Assembly (NCBI GenBank): GCA_937896505.1
Contig: CALBNP010000156.1
Span: 1 to 39,058 of the forward strand
DNA: 39,058 nt
DNA from: an uncultured Bacteroidales bacterium
Lineage (GTDB): Bacteria; Bacteroidota; Bacteroidia; Bacteroidales; F082
Direction of reading: 5' to 3'
The position numbers and the translations under genes are program-made. Positions 16,327 to 23,938 of this stretch are shown piece by piece (within the stretch, counting starts at the first letter, position 1; each line of letters begins with the position of its first letter). Under the pieces are notes generated by a model. The model was given only the letters and a program-made list of their open reading frames with translations, made no database searches and was not told where the DNA came from.

Positions 16327-18116
16327 TGCTGGTAAGACTGCGTCACATCTTGTTGTTTTTCATCCTGTTGACGACCAATCTGGCATGGCCGCAAATCAAC
16401 TATCCGCATTTCATCCAGAAGGCCCGCCTCGACCTCACCGAAGGCAAGTTCAAGGAAAGCATCAGCGAGCTGAACACCGCCATTGCCGCCAAGCCCGACA
16501 ACTTCGAAGGTTACTTCTTGCGTGGCTTGGCGAAATATAGCTTGGACGACCTGCAAGGTGCCATCAACGATTTCAACAAATGCTTGGAAATCCACCCGAT
16601 GTATGTCCGCGCCTTGCAATATCGGGCCGTATGCTACGACAAGCAAAACGAACTGGCCAAAGCCCTTGCGGACCTCAATCGCGCCATCAACCTCGACCCT
16701 TTCGATACTGACGTGCTCTTTTCGCGTGGCGTAACCTATTTGCATTTAGGCGATTATGGGAAAGCCATTGCCGACTACGACATGGTGCTCTCCATCGAAA
16801 GAAACGATGCCCTCGCCTACGTCAACCGCGGTGTGGCCAAAAGTCACCTGAAACAATACGATTCAGCCCTTGCCGACCTCAACGAAGCTGTCCGCCTCGA
16901 TATCATGAATCCGGAGGTGTATTATCATCGCGGCATCGTCAAGATGGAATGCGACTCGTTTGCCGAAGCCATTGCCGATTTCAACCAAGCCATCCACTTC
17001 GACGAAAAGAATCCTTTGTTCTACTACAACCGTGCCGTGGCCGAAATCAACCTCAACGACACCATCGCTGCCCTTAGCGACTACGAGACGGTCAACCAAC
17101 TCGACGAGCGCAACGCCCTCACCTACTTCAACCGCGGCATTCTCTACTCATGCCAAAAAGACTACCGCAAAGCCTTGGAAATGTTCGATTTGGTGACACT
17201 CATCAATCCCAGCAACATCTATGGCTACTTCAACCGTTCCATCGTGTATTGCGAACAAAAGAAATGGAAAGCCGCCGAAGCCGACCTGACCAAAGTATTG
17301 GAACTTTTCCCTGAATACATCAGCGCGTGGGTCAACCGCTCGGTGGTAAGGCAGGAGAAAGGCGACAGAAGAGGTGCCGAAGCCGACCACCAGCAAGCCC
17401 TCTACCTCATCGGGCTTTTCAATGGCGATGGCGCCGACACCGATGCCCTCTATCAGAAATATGCCGACTCGACCTATTTCAAGCACATCATGGAGTTTGA
17501 ATCCGACTTCGTTAATGGCGAAACGAGAGGCAGGCAAGCCCAGTATGCCGAGGTTGAAATCAACCTGTTCCCAAACTTCGTCGTCGCCTTCGTGTCGCCC
17601 GAAGAAGAATTGTCAGGCAAAGGCATCTATTACGGCGACCGTCTGCCGCAAGTCAACGAAAAGATAACGGGGAAGCTAATGGTTTGCCTTGACGACAAAA
17701 CCCGCGACGACATCGTTCCATGGCTCAACATGAACCATTTAGGCGACTACGCCACGCTCAACCAATCGGCGATGATGTTTAGCGAAGAGCAAGAAAAATG
17801 CCTGAGCGAACAACGAGACCCCGACTTTTCGCAAGCCATCAATTTGCTTTTGGATGTGCTCAAAAAGAACCGGCGCAACCCTTTCCTATGGTACAATCTG
17901 GGCAATAGCCATTTGCATCAAAAAGAATACAACCGCGCCATCGATGCCTTCAGCGAAGCCCTCGTGCTCAACCCCGACCTGGCCGAGGCCTACTACAACC
18001 GCGCCCTCACGCTCATCTTCATTGGCGAGACGAAACTCGCCCTCGCCGACCTCAGCAAAGCCGGCGAACTAGGCCTTACCGAAGCATACGCCGTGATGAA
18101 ACGGTTTGGAAAATAA
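16326..18116 (+). CDS. Secreted or periplasmic tetratricopeptide-repeat protein
   Basis: This 596-residue protein has a signal peptide (MLVRLRHILLFFILLTTNLAWPQ) followed by a long run of TPR units: AxxxLxxAIxxxPxxxxAYxNRGxxxxxLxxYxxAxxDxxxAI. About nine repeats fill residues 30-370, and one or two more lie at the C-terminus after a non-repeat segment of about 120 residues. TPR superhelices bind peptides or partner proteins, and this one should act in the periplasm. I placed the start at 16326, where ATG overlaps the MazG stop. The longer open frame overlaps the MazG gene and lacks a signal peptide. The C-terminal TPR (YNLGNSHLHQKEYNRAIDAFSEAL) is intact. No specific partner is recognised. Confidence 0.85.
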   Translation: MLVRLRHILLFFILLTTNLAWPQINYPHFIQKARLDLTEGKFKESISELNTAIAAKPDNFEGYFLRGLAKYSLDDLQGAINDFNKCLEIHPMYVRALQYRAVCYDKQNELAKALADLNRAINLDPFDTDVLFSRGVTYLHLGDYGKAIADYDMVLSIERNDALAYVNRGVAKSHLKQYDSALADLNEAVRLDIMNPEVYYHRGIVKMECDSFAEAIADFNQAIHFDEKNPLFYYNRAVAEINLNDTIAALSDYETVNQLDERNALTYFNRGILYSCQKDYRKALEMFDLVTLINPSNIYGYFNRSIVYCEQKKWKAAEADLTKVLELFPEYISAWVNRSVVRQEKGDRRGAEADHQQALYLIGLFNGDGADTDALYQKYADSTYFKHIMEFESDFVNGETRGRQAQYAEVEINLFPNFVVAFVSPEEELSGKGIYYGDRLPQVNEKITGKLMVCLDDKTRDDIVPWLNMNHLGDYATLNQSAMMFSEEQEKCLSEQRDPDFSQAINLLLDVLKKNRRNPFLWYNLGNSHLHQKEYNRAIDAFSEALVLNPDLAEAYYNRALTLIFIGETKLALADLSKAGELGLTEAYAVMKRFGK

Positions 18117-18117
18117 A

Positions 18118-18385
18118 GACATTTAGCCTTATAGTTCTCTCCTGTCGATTCTTTCTTATCTAGAGTGTAGTAATCTTCGGTTAATCTCAATCCAGTATCG
18201 AATCTGAATCGCTTAAAACTATTGGCAACAAAGACTGAAACGCTACCAATTCGAGGCATATAGGCAGGAGTCTCCTTGAAAGCCACCGCCGAGGCCCCTA
18301 CGTAAAAACCGACTGAAATACTATCTTGGGCAACAAGATATAGGCTTGAGAAGATAGTTGTGAATAATAAGAGAAACTTCTTCAT
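18118..18385 (-). pseudogene. Truncated outer-membrane beta-barrel-like protein, N-terminal fragment
   Basis: From ATG 18385 the frame opens with a clear signal peptide (MKKFLLLFTTIFSSLYLVAQ). It continues SISVGFYVGASAVAF and about 60 residues of alternating polar and hydrophobic strands resembling the start of a Bacteroidota porin-like barrel. Near 18118 it runs into the antisense side of the TPR gene, where the open frame continues to 17993 without resembling a protein. The rest of the gene is therefore missing, through deletion or rearrangement. Its promoter is intact (18416-18446), so a short secreted peptide could still be made. It cannot be assigned to a specific family. Confidence 0.55.
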
Positions 18386-18415
18386 AGCTATCATTTTTTG
18401 ATGGTTTTGATGCTG

Positions 18416-18446
18416 CAAAGTTATAACGTGGAAAGCGATTTGTCAA
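18416..18446 (-). promoter_or_regulatory. Strong Bacteroidota promoter for the truncated outer-membrane gene
   Basis: On the minus strand a -33 TTG (within CTTGAC) at 18446-18444 is followed after 20 bases by TAACTTTG at 18423-18416. Spacing and both boxes fit the Bacteroidota consensus. The leader to the ATG at 18385 is about 25 bases. Confidence 0.65.
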
Positions 18447-18580
18447 GGGTTTTTCAGAAACAAATTTTCACAAATCCAAACAAATAAGGACGTGGAAAAT
18501 GCCAGAGTGGCTTATCGCCAACAAATCTTTCAGGCTTCACTTCGTTCGCGACGACGCGAGGCGGCAGTCAGACAAAATCA

Positions 18581-19372
18581 TCAATATTTCCGCTCAGCGC
18601 AAAATGCCAGCAAGTCTTTCAATGCTTTCGAAATTTCGGTCTCGGGAAGACCTTCAAACGATTTCAAGGCTTTTAACCTATAATCGGGAATCATCTGCTT
18701 GGCATACTCCACGCATTCGGGCTGGTCGTTGTCAAGCATGTCGTCACGCATCTGGAACACGATGCCGAGATTGAGACCGAAATCTGCCATTCGTTTTACC
18801 ATGACTTCCTCTGCCCCCACCGACAAGGCACCGCTAACGCAGCTCGAACGCATGAGCATGGCGGTCTTTCGCGTGATGATGTCGAGATATTTCTCCTCAG
18901 TCAATTCGGAATTTGGAGCCTCGCTCTGAATCAACTCGCCTTCGCTCATCGCGTTGGCGGTTTGCAGCATCTCCTCCATGATTTGATGGTCGGCAGGATT
19001 GGCAATGAGCTTGATGGCTTTGGCAAACAAGAAATCACCTACAAGGATGGCATTGTGGTTGCCGAATTTCGCGTTGGCCGATGCCCTTCCGCGGCGTTCG
19101 CTGTCGCCATCCACCACATCGTCGTGCAGCAAAGTGGCCGAATGAATCATCTCCACGAAAAGCGCTGAGCGAAAAGTCGAAGCATTGACCTCACCCAACA
19201 GTTTGGCCGACAAAAACACCAAGATCGGACGAATGCGCTTGCCCTGACTTTCAGCCAAATACTGCATGATTTCGTTCATCGGTTCAGACGGCGACGAAAA
19301 GATGCCTTTCAACTCCAGCTCGAATTGCTGAAGTTCTGGAGCGATGCAACGGGTGATGTCGGTAATTTTCAT
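18581..19372 (-). CDS. Polyprenyl (isoprenyl) diphosphate synthase, short form
   Basis: This trans-prenyltransferase-fold protein would condense isopentenyl diphosphate onto allylic diphosphates for quinone side chains or carrier lipids. In its 263 residues are GKRIRP (44-49), the first Asp-rich motif LLHDDVVDGD (Asp84, 85, 88) with RRG after it, the RKTAML segment (168-173), and the second Asp-rich motif QMRDDMLD (Asp210, 211, 214). Family members are usually about 320 residues. Here the conserved GKPxGxDxxxGKxTLP region after the second motif is absent, and the chain passes directly into a C-terminal helix (YAKQMIPDYRLKALKSF). That looks like an internal loss of some 40-50 residues. It lies 26 bases after the acyltransferase gene. 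Confidence 0.85.
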   Translation of the reverse strand: MKITDITRCIAPELQQFELELKGIFSSPSEPMNEIMQYLAESQGKRIRPILVFLSAKLLGEVNASTFRSALFVEMIHSATLLHDDVVDGDSERRGRASANAKFGNHNAILVGDFLFAKAIKLIANPADHQIMEEMLQTANAMSEGELIQSEAPNSELTEEKYLDIITRKTAMLMRSSCVSGALSVGAEEVMVKRMADFGLNLGIVFQMRDDMLDNDQPECVEYAKQMIPDYRLKALKSFEGLPETEISKALKDLLAFCAERKY

Positions 19373-19376
19373 GCCG

Positions 19377-19384
19377 CAAAAATA
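19377..19384 (-). promoter_or_regulatory. Possible -7 promoter element for the polyprenyl synthase
   Basis: The minus strand reads TATTTTTG, ending 4 bases before the ATG at 19372. If used, transcription would start at or within the first codons, giving a leaderless message. No -33 box was found, so read-through from the upstream gene is also likely. Confidence 0.3.
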
Positions 19385-19398
19385 GTGAAAAGTCGAAA

Positions 19399-20733
19399 TT
19401 ACTCCTTATTTGCCACTGGCATTTCCATTCCTTCATACATGTAGTCGTACCACTTGAAGTTCTTCCAGATGTTTTCGTGAAGGCGGTGCATCTCTTCGGT
19501 GAGGACGAGCATCTTGCCGACGGCAGGACGTTCGGGGAAGAAATCGTAATATTCCTTATCGACATAAAGCGAGAAGAACGAAGTGTCGGTAACGATAGGC
19601 AACGAATACAGCATGTTGTAAAGCAAGTCCCATTGCCAAGGCTGGCCATCCTTTGTGCCTTCGAAATGCATGCCTTGGTGATCGATGGTGAGGTTGCCTT
19701 CGCCGCAAGGCTCCGAAGTCTTCTGGTTCTTAATGAGATGGTCGGTGGGCAAGGAGCCAACCTTTACCTTTTCGGTGAAACTGTAGTTAGGGTTTTCCCT
19801 GATTTCACGGATGGTGTTCTGACGTTCCAGCTCAACCCACTTGGTAGGCGACTCGGGGATGACGCAGTCGGCATCGAAAGGCTCAAACTCGTAATAATCG
19901 TTCATCTTGGCGCCGTTGCCGCAATGTTCGCACTTGATGTAGTCTTTTTCTCCCACCATCGTCAGTTCGGCACCACAACGGGGGCATTGGTAGCAGATGT
20001 CATGCAGCTTTTCGCAGATGCGGCCATTGGTTTTCTTCCACTTTATATGTTGTTGCTTGTTCCAAGCATAGTCGTCGTGGCGGAAGGCCTCGTTGATTCT
20101 GTCGTCGATTTCCTCAGGCGTCATGCTTTGGAGCTGCTCGGGCGTGAAGAGCAGCGAAAGTTCCACATCCACGCGACCTTGACGCTCATCGAGGCAGACC
20201 TTGGTGCTGGTGAGATAAGAGCCAGCGAGTTTCACGAAATAGACTGGAATGTGATAGAATTGCAAGAAACGACCTGTGCCTGGGACAATAGGCTGGTTTT
20301 GTCCGTAAATCGAGCTCATGCCTTCGGGCGAAAAGGCAATGCAGCCGCCTTTCTTGATGATGGAATTCATGGCCCGCACGCTAGCCATGTCCTCGGCATA
20401 GTTTTTCTTCGGGATGATGTTCATCAGCCTGAAGACAAAAGCCAGATGACTGCGGAAAAACTCGTTGTAACCCGCCAAGATGTTGATGCGGCGCGGATAG
20501 GTGGCTTCCATCACAAAAGCGTGGTCGAGGCGCGAAAGGTGGTTCCAGATGACAAAGCATGGGCCATCGCACTTGTTGATGTTATCCTTAATGACATAAT
20601 GAGGTTTATATTTCGGTGCCACAAAGCCGCTGATGACAACTCGATAGATGAACAGGAAAATCCTTCTTGGTTTTCCATATTTCCTTTTTGCAAGTTTCTG
20701 TTGCAGTGTAAGTTTCTTGGCCTTTTCTTTCAT
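19399..20733 (-). CDS. PlsC-type acyltransferase with zinc ribbon and C-terminal extension
   Basis: This predicted 1-acyl-glycerol-3-phosphate-type acyltransferase has 444 residues. The acyltransferase domain occupies about residues 25-230. It holds NHLSRLD, the HxxxxD catalytic pair His65/Asp70, then GYNEFFRSHLAFVFRLMNIIPKK (block II region) and AFSPEGMSS (block III, Glu137-Gly138). A helix with a membrane-facing hydrophobic stretch is near residues 24-40. Unlike ordinary PlsC, it continues into a zinc ribbon with Cys250/Cys253 and Cys268/Cys271 and a further domain of about 170 residues rich in Trp and Tyr. The substrate is unknown: phospholipid, ornithine or sphingolipid synthesis are possible. 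The polyprenyl synthase gene lies just downstream. Confidence 0.8.
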   Translation of the reverse strand: MKEKAKKLTLQQKLAKRKYGKPRRIFLFIYRVVISGFVAPKYKPHYVIKDNINKCDGPCFVIWNHLSRLDHAFVMEATYPRRINILAGYNEFFRSHLAFVFRLMNIIPKKNYAEDMASVRAMNSIIKKGGCIAFSPEGMSSIYGQNQPIVPGTGRFLQFYHIPVYFVKLAGSYLTSTKVCLDERQGRVDVELSLLFTPEQLQSMTPEEIDDRINEAFRHDDYAWNKQQHIKWKKTNGRICEKLHDICYQCPRCGAELTMVGEKDYIKCEHCGNGAKMNDYYEFEPFDADCVIPESPTKWVELERQNTIREIRENPNYSFTEKVKVGSLPTDHLIKNQKTSEPCGEGNLTIDHQGMHFEGTKDGQPWQWDLLYNMLYSLPIVTDTSFFSLYVDKEYYDFFPERPAVGKMLVLTEEMHRLHENIWKNFKWYDYMYEGMEMPVANKE

Positions 20734-20755
20734 GTAAAGCGTGTGTTTCGTTGTG

Positions 20756-20763
20756 CAAATGTA
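20756..20763 (-). promoter_or_regulatory. Bacteroidota -7 promoter element for the acyltransferase
   Basis: The minus strand reads TACATTTG followed by CACAACG, 22 bases before the ATG at 20733. No -33 TTTG at canonical distance was seen. Confidence 0.5.
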
Positions 20764-20815
20764 TGAAAAAAAGGAGTACGGCTTTTTAAATTGTCCAAAA
20801 GCGGAAATAAAGACA

Positions 20816-20845
20816 ACGGAGGCAGTCCGTTTGGACCGCCTCCGT
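20816..20845 (-). terminator. Strong hairpin terminator after the Ser/Asn-rich gene
   Basis: Arms ACGGAGGCAGTCC (20816-20828) and GGACCGCCTCCGT (20833-20845) pair with one G-T or A-C mismatch around a four-base loop. On the minus strand it follows the stop at 20873 and is followed by TGTCTTTATTT. It also insulates the acyltransferase promoter downstream. Confidence 0.8.
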
Positions 20846-20872
20846 CTTTGTTATGTCGAGTGTTATTCAGGC

Positions 20873-22117
20873 TTATCTGCGTGCTCCGGTTGAAGAGTTG
20901 CCGCTTCTCGAACTTGATGACGAGCTGCTGCTTGATCTTGAGCTGCTGTTGCTCGATGAGGACGTCGCGCTGCTGCGGCTGCTTGAGCTAGATGAGCTGC
21001 TGGTTCTCGCCGAACCTGAGCTGCTTGTGCTGCCTGAGCGGTTGCTGCTCGAGTTTCCGCTGCTTGGACGAGCCGTTGTTGCGCTGCTGCTACTGCTTGA
21101 GTTGCTTGTGCGTCCTACGCTGCTACTTCCGCTGCTCGGACGGTTGCTTCCATTGTTGCTGCCAGATCCAACTCCACTGCTTGGGCGACTGGTGCTGCCT
21201 GAGCTTACACCGCTGTTTCCGCTATTCGGGCGAGTGGTAGCGCCGTTGTTGTTTCCGCTGCTTGGGCGGCTGGCACCGCTGTTGTTGCCAGCAGGGTTGC
21301 CGTTTGGACGGACCGTAGCCCCATTATTACTCGAGCCGTTGAAGTTGTTCTGGTTGTTGTTTCCAGCTCCGTTGCTGCTCATGCTTCCGGGGGTTCCGTT
21401 GTTGTTTGGTCTCACCGTGGCTTGACCGTTGCCACTTGAGCTAGGATTGTTGTTCCCACTGTCGTGAACGTGTGCGCCTTCGCTGAAGTTGTGCGTTGCA
21501 GGATAGCCACCGTTGTTGTAGTGGTAATGATAGGTGTGGTGAGCCGGGTCGAGGATGTGTGGCGCTGGTGCGGGACCTGCGAATCCAGGAGGTGGTGGAG
21601 GTGGCATTGGCGGACGGTAGCCGTCGTAGTAGTAACGGTAGGTGCCTGGACGACTATAGTAGCGTGGCACTGGAGCCAGATTGATTACAACATGGTATTC
21701 GTTGCGGGGGCCATTCCAACGGAAGGCTAATGGGTCGAAGTACTCGAAAGTGGTGAAGCTGTAGAGTTCGTCGCCAAGTTCGTAGTATGGCATGATAGTG
21801 TAGGTGTAGCTCGGATTCGGGCGATAGGCGGGAATGTCGATGGCTATTCTCTTGATTCTACCGGGGCAGACCTTGACACGCTTTTTTGCGTAGTAGTATC
21901 CGTCGTCAGGGTCAAGGTAGATGTACACATAACCCTTGTAACGGTAGTCTCCGATGTTCTGCACGTCGTAATAGACGGTGAGCGTGTTGGAGTAATCGTT
22001 GTAAGTCATCACCGGCTGTGATACCAAGACGAGTTCTGGAGGATAGCCAGTGGCTGCTTTCGCTGCGATGAATCCTACTGCCAGCAGGATGGTCATCAAA
22101 ATGCTCTTGATTTTCAT
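20873..22117 (-). CDS. Secreted protein with Ser/Asn/Gly-rich low-complexity tail
   Basis: This 414-residue exported protein begins with a signal peptide (MKIKSILMTILLAVGFIAAKAA). Residues 25-165 form a compact, Tyr-rich beta-type domain (ELVLVSQPVMTYNDYSNTLTVYYDVQNIGDY, then YKGYVYIYLDPDDGYYY). A proline run (PPMPPPPPPGF) and a His/Tyr-rich stretch follow. From about residue 215 to the end the chain is almost only Ser, Asn, Gly, Thr, Arg and Pro, becoming poly-Ser with scattered Arg and ending GARR. The tail is likely disordered, perhaps a linker or a glycosylated or wall-binding stalk. There is no T9SS sorting domain. The Leu-rich open frame antisense to the tail is a shadow. Upstream lies a sigma54-like promoter instead of the usual element. 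Confidence 0.75.
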   Translation of the reverse strand: MKIKSILMTILLAVGFIAAKAATGYPPELVLVSQPVMTYNDYSNTLTVYYDVQNIGDYRYKGYVYIYLDPDDGYYYAKKRVKVCPGRIKRIAIDIPAYRPNPSYTYTIMPYYELGDELYSFTTFEYFDPLAFRWNGPRNEYHVVINLAPVPRYYSRPGTYRYYYDGYRPPMPPPPPPGFAGPAPAPHILDPAHHTYHYHYNNGGYPATHNFSEGAHVHDSGNNNPSSSGNGQATVRPNNNGTPGSMSSNGAGNNNQNNFNGSSNNGATVRPNGNPAGNNSGASRPSSGNNNGATTRPNSGNSGVSSGSTSRPSSGVGSGSNNGSNRPSSGSSSVGRTSNSSSSSSATTARPSSGNSSSNRSGSTSSSGSARTSSSSSSSSRSSATSSSSNSSSRSSSSSSSSSRSGNSSTGARR

Positions 22118-22143
22118 AGTTCTGTGATTTTTAAGGGTTAGAC

Positions 22144-22164
22144 TTAGGTTTTTCTCTGACCTAA
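22144..22164. promoter_or_regulatory. Small dyad near the start of the Ser/Asn-rich gene
   Basis: TTAGGT (22144-22149) and ACCTAA (22159-22164) form an inverted repeat with a nine-base spacer. It would straddle the transcription start predicted from the sigma54-like element and might bind a regulator. Confidence 0.3.
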
Positions 22165-22167
22165 CTT

Positions 22168-22185
22168 ATGCCAAAACTGTGCCAA
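22168..22185 (-). promoter_or_regulatory. Candidate sigma54 (-24/-12) promoter
   Basis: The minus strand reads TTGGCACAGTTTTGGCAT: a perfect TGGCAC -24 half, then GG-N10-GC spacing to the -12 half, with one change (TGGC for TTGC). No TAnnTTTG element occurs between here and the ATG at 22117, and the predicted leader is about 40 bases. Confidence 0.4.
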
Positions 22186-22187
22186 AA

Positions 22188-23612
22188 TCACTTTTCGGTG
22201 ACGCGCGATGTGCTACCGTAGTCAATATCAGGGTGTTTGCCAAGAAAATCGAGCATCATGTCGTTGGATGAACGGAAGGTTGAGGTTCCTTGGTCTTCGT
22301 GTTCATAATCAAAAACCGTTGACATGTAGCTGTTCATCACGATGGTATATTTTGCGCTCATATCCAATGGTTTACCATCATCTAAGGTAACATTGATATC
22401 TGTCATTTCGCCATTTTCGTCTTCGCTATAGGTGTATGAGCATCCCGAGCAATAAATCGGACCGCCATCGGTTGTATAACACACCTTCATGAGACGGATG
22501 ATTTCTTCGCCACTCAGCGTGAACTGGATGATTTCGTTGTCGAATGGGTCGAGGGCGAAGATGTCTTTCTTGGTCACGGGACGCACCGAGAGCGTGTCGA
22601 AGCGCACGCCACCAGGGTTTTGGAAGCCCATATCGGCACCTGAAGTGGAGCGGATGGCATCGGTCATCAGGCAGCCAAGTTGTTCGTATGTACTGATCTC
22701 AGTGAGGTTGTTGCAAACCACGGTGGCAAAAAATTCATTGCTGTTGTATTCATTCACCATGGCTTGCACTTTTTCGTTGCGTTTTGGGAAATCGCGTACC
22801 GAGAGCAACTCTTCCTGTTTGTCGATGAGTTTTCCGTCTTCGAATGTCAAAGTGCTGAGGGTCACATATTTCACCTTGCTTTCAGCTTGTGTAATCATCA
22901 CGCCATTGACGAGTTGCGTTTCGGCAACGCGAGTGTGCGTGTGACCACCGATGATGACATCGAGTTGCGGGAACTGCTCAGCAATCTCACGGTCCTCTTC
23001 ATAGCCACAATGCGACACCAAGATAAGAGCGTTATTATCGTAGCGCAGGTTCATGTATTGTGGCAGCACTTCGGCAATAGGTCTAAAGTGCGCTCCTGAC
23101 AAGTTTTTCGGGTGCGAGTCGGGCATACCATTAGGACCAAGTTGAATGGCACCTATGAAGGCAAGCTTCAAACCGTCTTTTTCGATGACGACGTACGGAT
23201 TCACATTCATGTCGAGCGAATCCTCGAAAGTGACGTTGGCACAGATGAAAGGAAAATTGGCCCAACCCAACACCTTGTGGAGGCCACTCATACCACCATC
23301 CCACTCGTGATTGCCAAAGCACGAAAGGTCGAAACCGACTTCGTTCATCAGATTATACATCGGCTTGGCAGGTTCTTCGTAACGGTCGTTGACGGGATTG
23401 CCCGAGCGGTTGTCGCCAGCAGCGACGAGCAACAAATCGGGGTGAACCGAGCGGAGACTATCAATCAGCGCTGCGAACTGCGGATAGTTGTCGATGTTGG
23501 CATGTTGGTCGTTCACCGACGCGATATAGATCTTCTGTTGCTTGGGCTGGGAAGCCATTGACGTCACCGAAAACAGAAGCATCAGCGACATGATTGTAAA
23601 GATCCGTTTCAT
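22188..23612 (-). CDS. 5'-nucleotidase / UshA-like metallophosphoesterase
   Basis: This 474-residue exported enzyme likely dephosphorylates nucleotides or related phosphate esters in the periplasm or at the surface. It has a signal peptide (MKRIFTIMSLMLLFSVTSMA). Its metallophosphoesterase motifs are VNDQHANI (Asp35, His37), AAGDNRSGNP (Asp67), FGNHEWDGG (Asn101-His102), LVSHCGYEED near 200 and IGGHTHTR near 228. The C-terminal half holds the nucleotide-binding 5_nucleotid_C domain: LGCLMTDAIRSTSGADMGFQNPGGVR, then KKDIFALDPFDNEIIQFTLSGEEI. It starts three bases after a 65-residue gene and should be co-transcribed with it. Confidence 0.92.
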   Translation of the reverse strand: MKRIFTIMSLMLLFSVTSMASQPKQQKIYIASVNDQHANIDNYPQFAALIDSLRSVHPDLLLVAAGDNRSGNPVNDRYEEPAKPMYNLMNEVGFDLSCFGNHEWDGGMSGLHKVLGWANFPFICANVTFEDSLDMNVNPYVVIEKDGLKLAFIGAIQLGPNGMPDSHPKNLSGAHFRPIAEVLPQYMNLRYDNNALILVSHCGYEEDREIAEQFPQLDVIIGGHTHTRVAETQLVNGVMITQAESKVKYVTLSTLTFEDGKLIDKQEELLSVRDFPKRNEKVQAMVNEYNSNEFFATVVCNNLTEISTYEQLGCLMTDAIRSTSGADMGFQNPGGVRFDTLSVRPVTKKDIFALDPFDNEIIQFTLSGEEIIRLMKVCYTTDGGPIYCSGCSYTYSEDENGEMTDINVTLDDGKPLDMSAKYTIVMNSYMSTVFDYEHEDQGTSTFRSSNDMMLDFLGKHPDIDYGSTSRVTEK

Positions 23613-23615
23613 AGC

Positions 23616-23813
23616 TCAGGAAAATTTGACGTAAATTTTTGTGTTGGCACGCAAGGAACCATCGATGTCCAAAATGTTGCCGTAGGCATCGCGGACTTCA
23701 ATCCGTTGCAAATCGTTGTTGAGTTTGTTGTCACGGCAATATACCAAAACTGCCGATTTCACCTTAGCGCCATAATAGGTTCTGACTTCGGTGTCGTTAA
23801 CGAAAACTTTCAT
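23616..23813 (-). CDS. Small conserved-looking protein coupled to the 5'-nucleotidase
   Basis: This 65-residue protein has no signal peptide or membrane helix. It begins MKVFVNDTEVRTYYGAKVKSAVL and ends NTKIYVKFS, with beta strands around one central helix, a layout that could suit a ubiquitin-like or small beta-grasp fold. It has its own TATTTTTG promoter element upstream and its stop is three bases before the 5'-nucleotidase start, so both should be translated from one message. I do not recognise the family. A cytosolic partner for an exported enzyme would be unexpected, so the pairing may reflect shared regulation only. Confidence 0.7.
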   Translation of the reverse strand: MKVFVNDTEVRTYYGAKVKSAVLVYCRDNKLNNDLQRIEVRDAYGNILDIDGSLRANTKIYVKFS

Positions 23814-23844
23814 AGTAAAAGATTTATTTGTTGATATAAGGATG

Positions 23845-23873
23845 CAAAAATAGATTTTTTTTCAGTTGTCAAA
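23845..23873 (-). promoter_or_regulatory. Bacteroidota promoter for the small protein and 5'-nucleotidase
   Basis: On the minus strand TTTG at 23873-23870 is followed after 17 bases by TATTTTTG at 23852-23845. The spacing is slightly short. It is divergent from the promoter at 23884-23891. Confidence 0.5.
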
Positions 23874-23883
23874 ACATTTTCTT

Positions 23884-23891
23884 TATTTTTG
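23884..23891 (+). promoter_or_regulatory. Bacteroidota -7 promoter element for the metallopeptidase
   Basis: TATTTTTG followed by TGCTCC lies 47 bases before the ATG at 23939. A TTG at 23866 is 15 bases upstream. Confidence 0.45.
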
Positions 23892-23938
23892 TGCTCCTTT
23901 TCTAGATATGGAATATAATCATTAAAATACTTATCATC

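Noticed and set aside
17993..18117. C-terminal part of the truncated outer-membrane open frame
   Set aside because: It is antisense to the TPR gene and loses the barrel-like pattern, so I ended the fragment near 18118.
19477..20766. 429-codon open frame opposite the acyltransferase gene
   Set aside because: The minus strand has clear catalytic and zinc-ribbon motifs and a promoter; the plus frame has neither motifs nor a plausible start.
20853..21425. Leu-rich 190-codon open frame on the plus strand
   Set aside because: It is the antisense of the Ser-rich tail: AGC and GCT codons read backward give Leu. It has no start context and an improbable composition.
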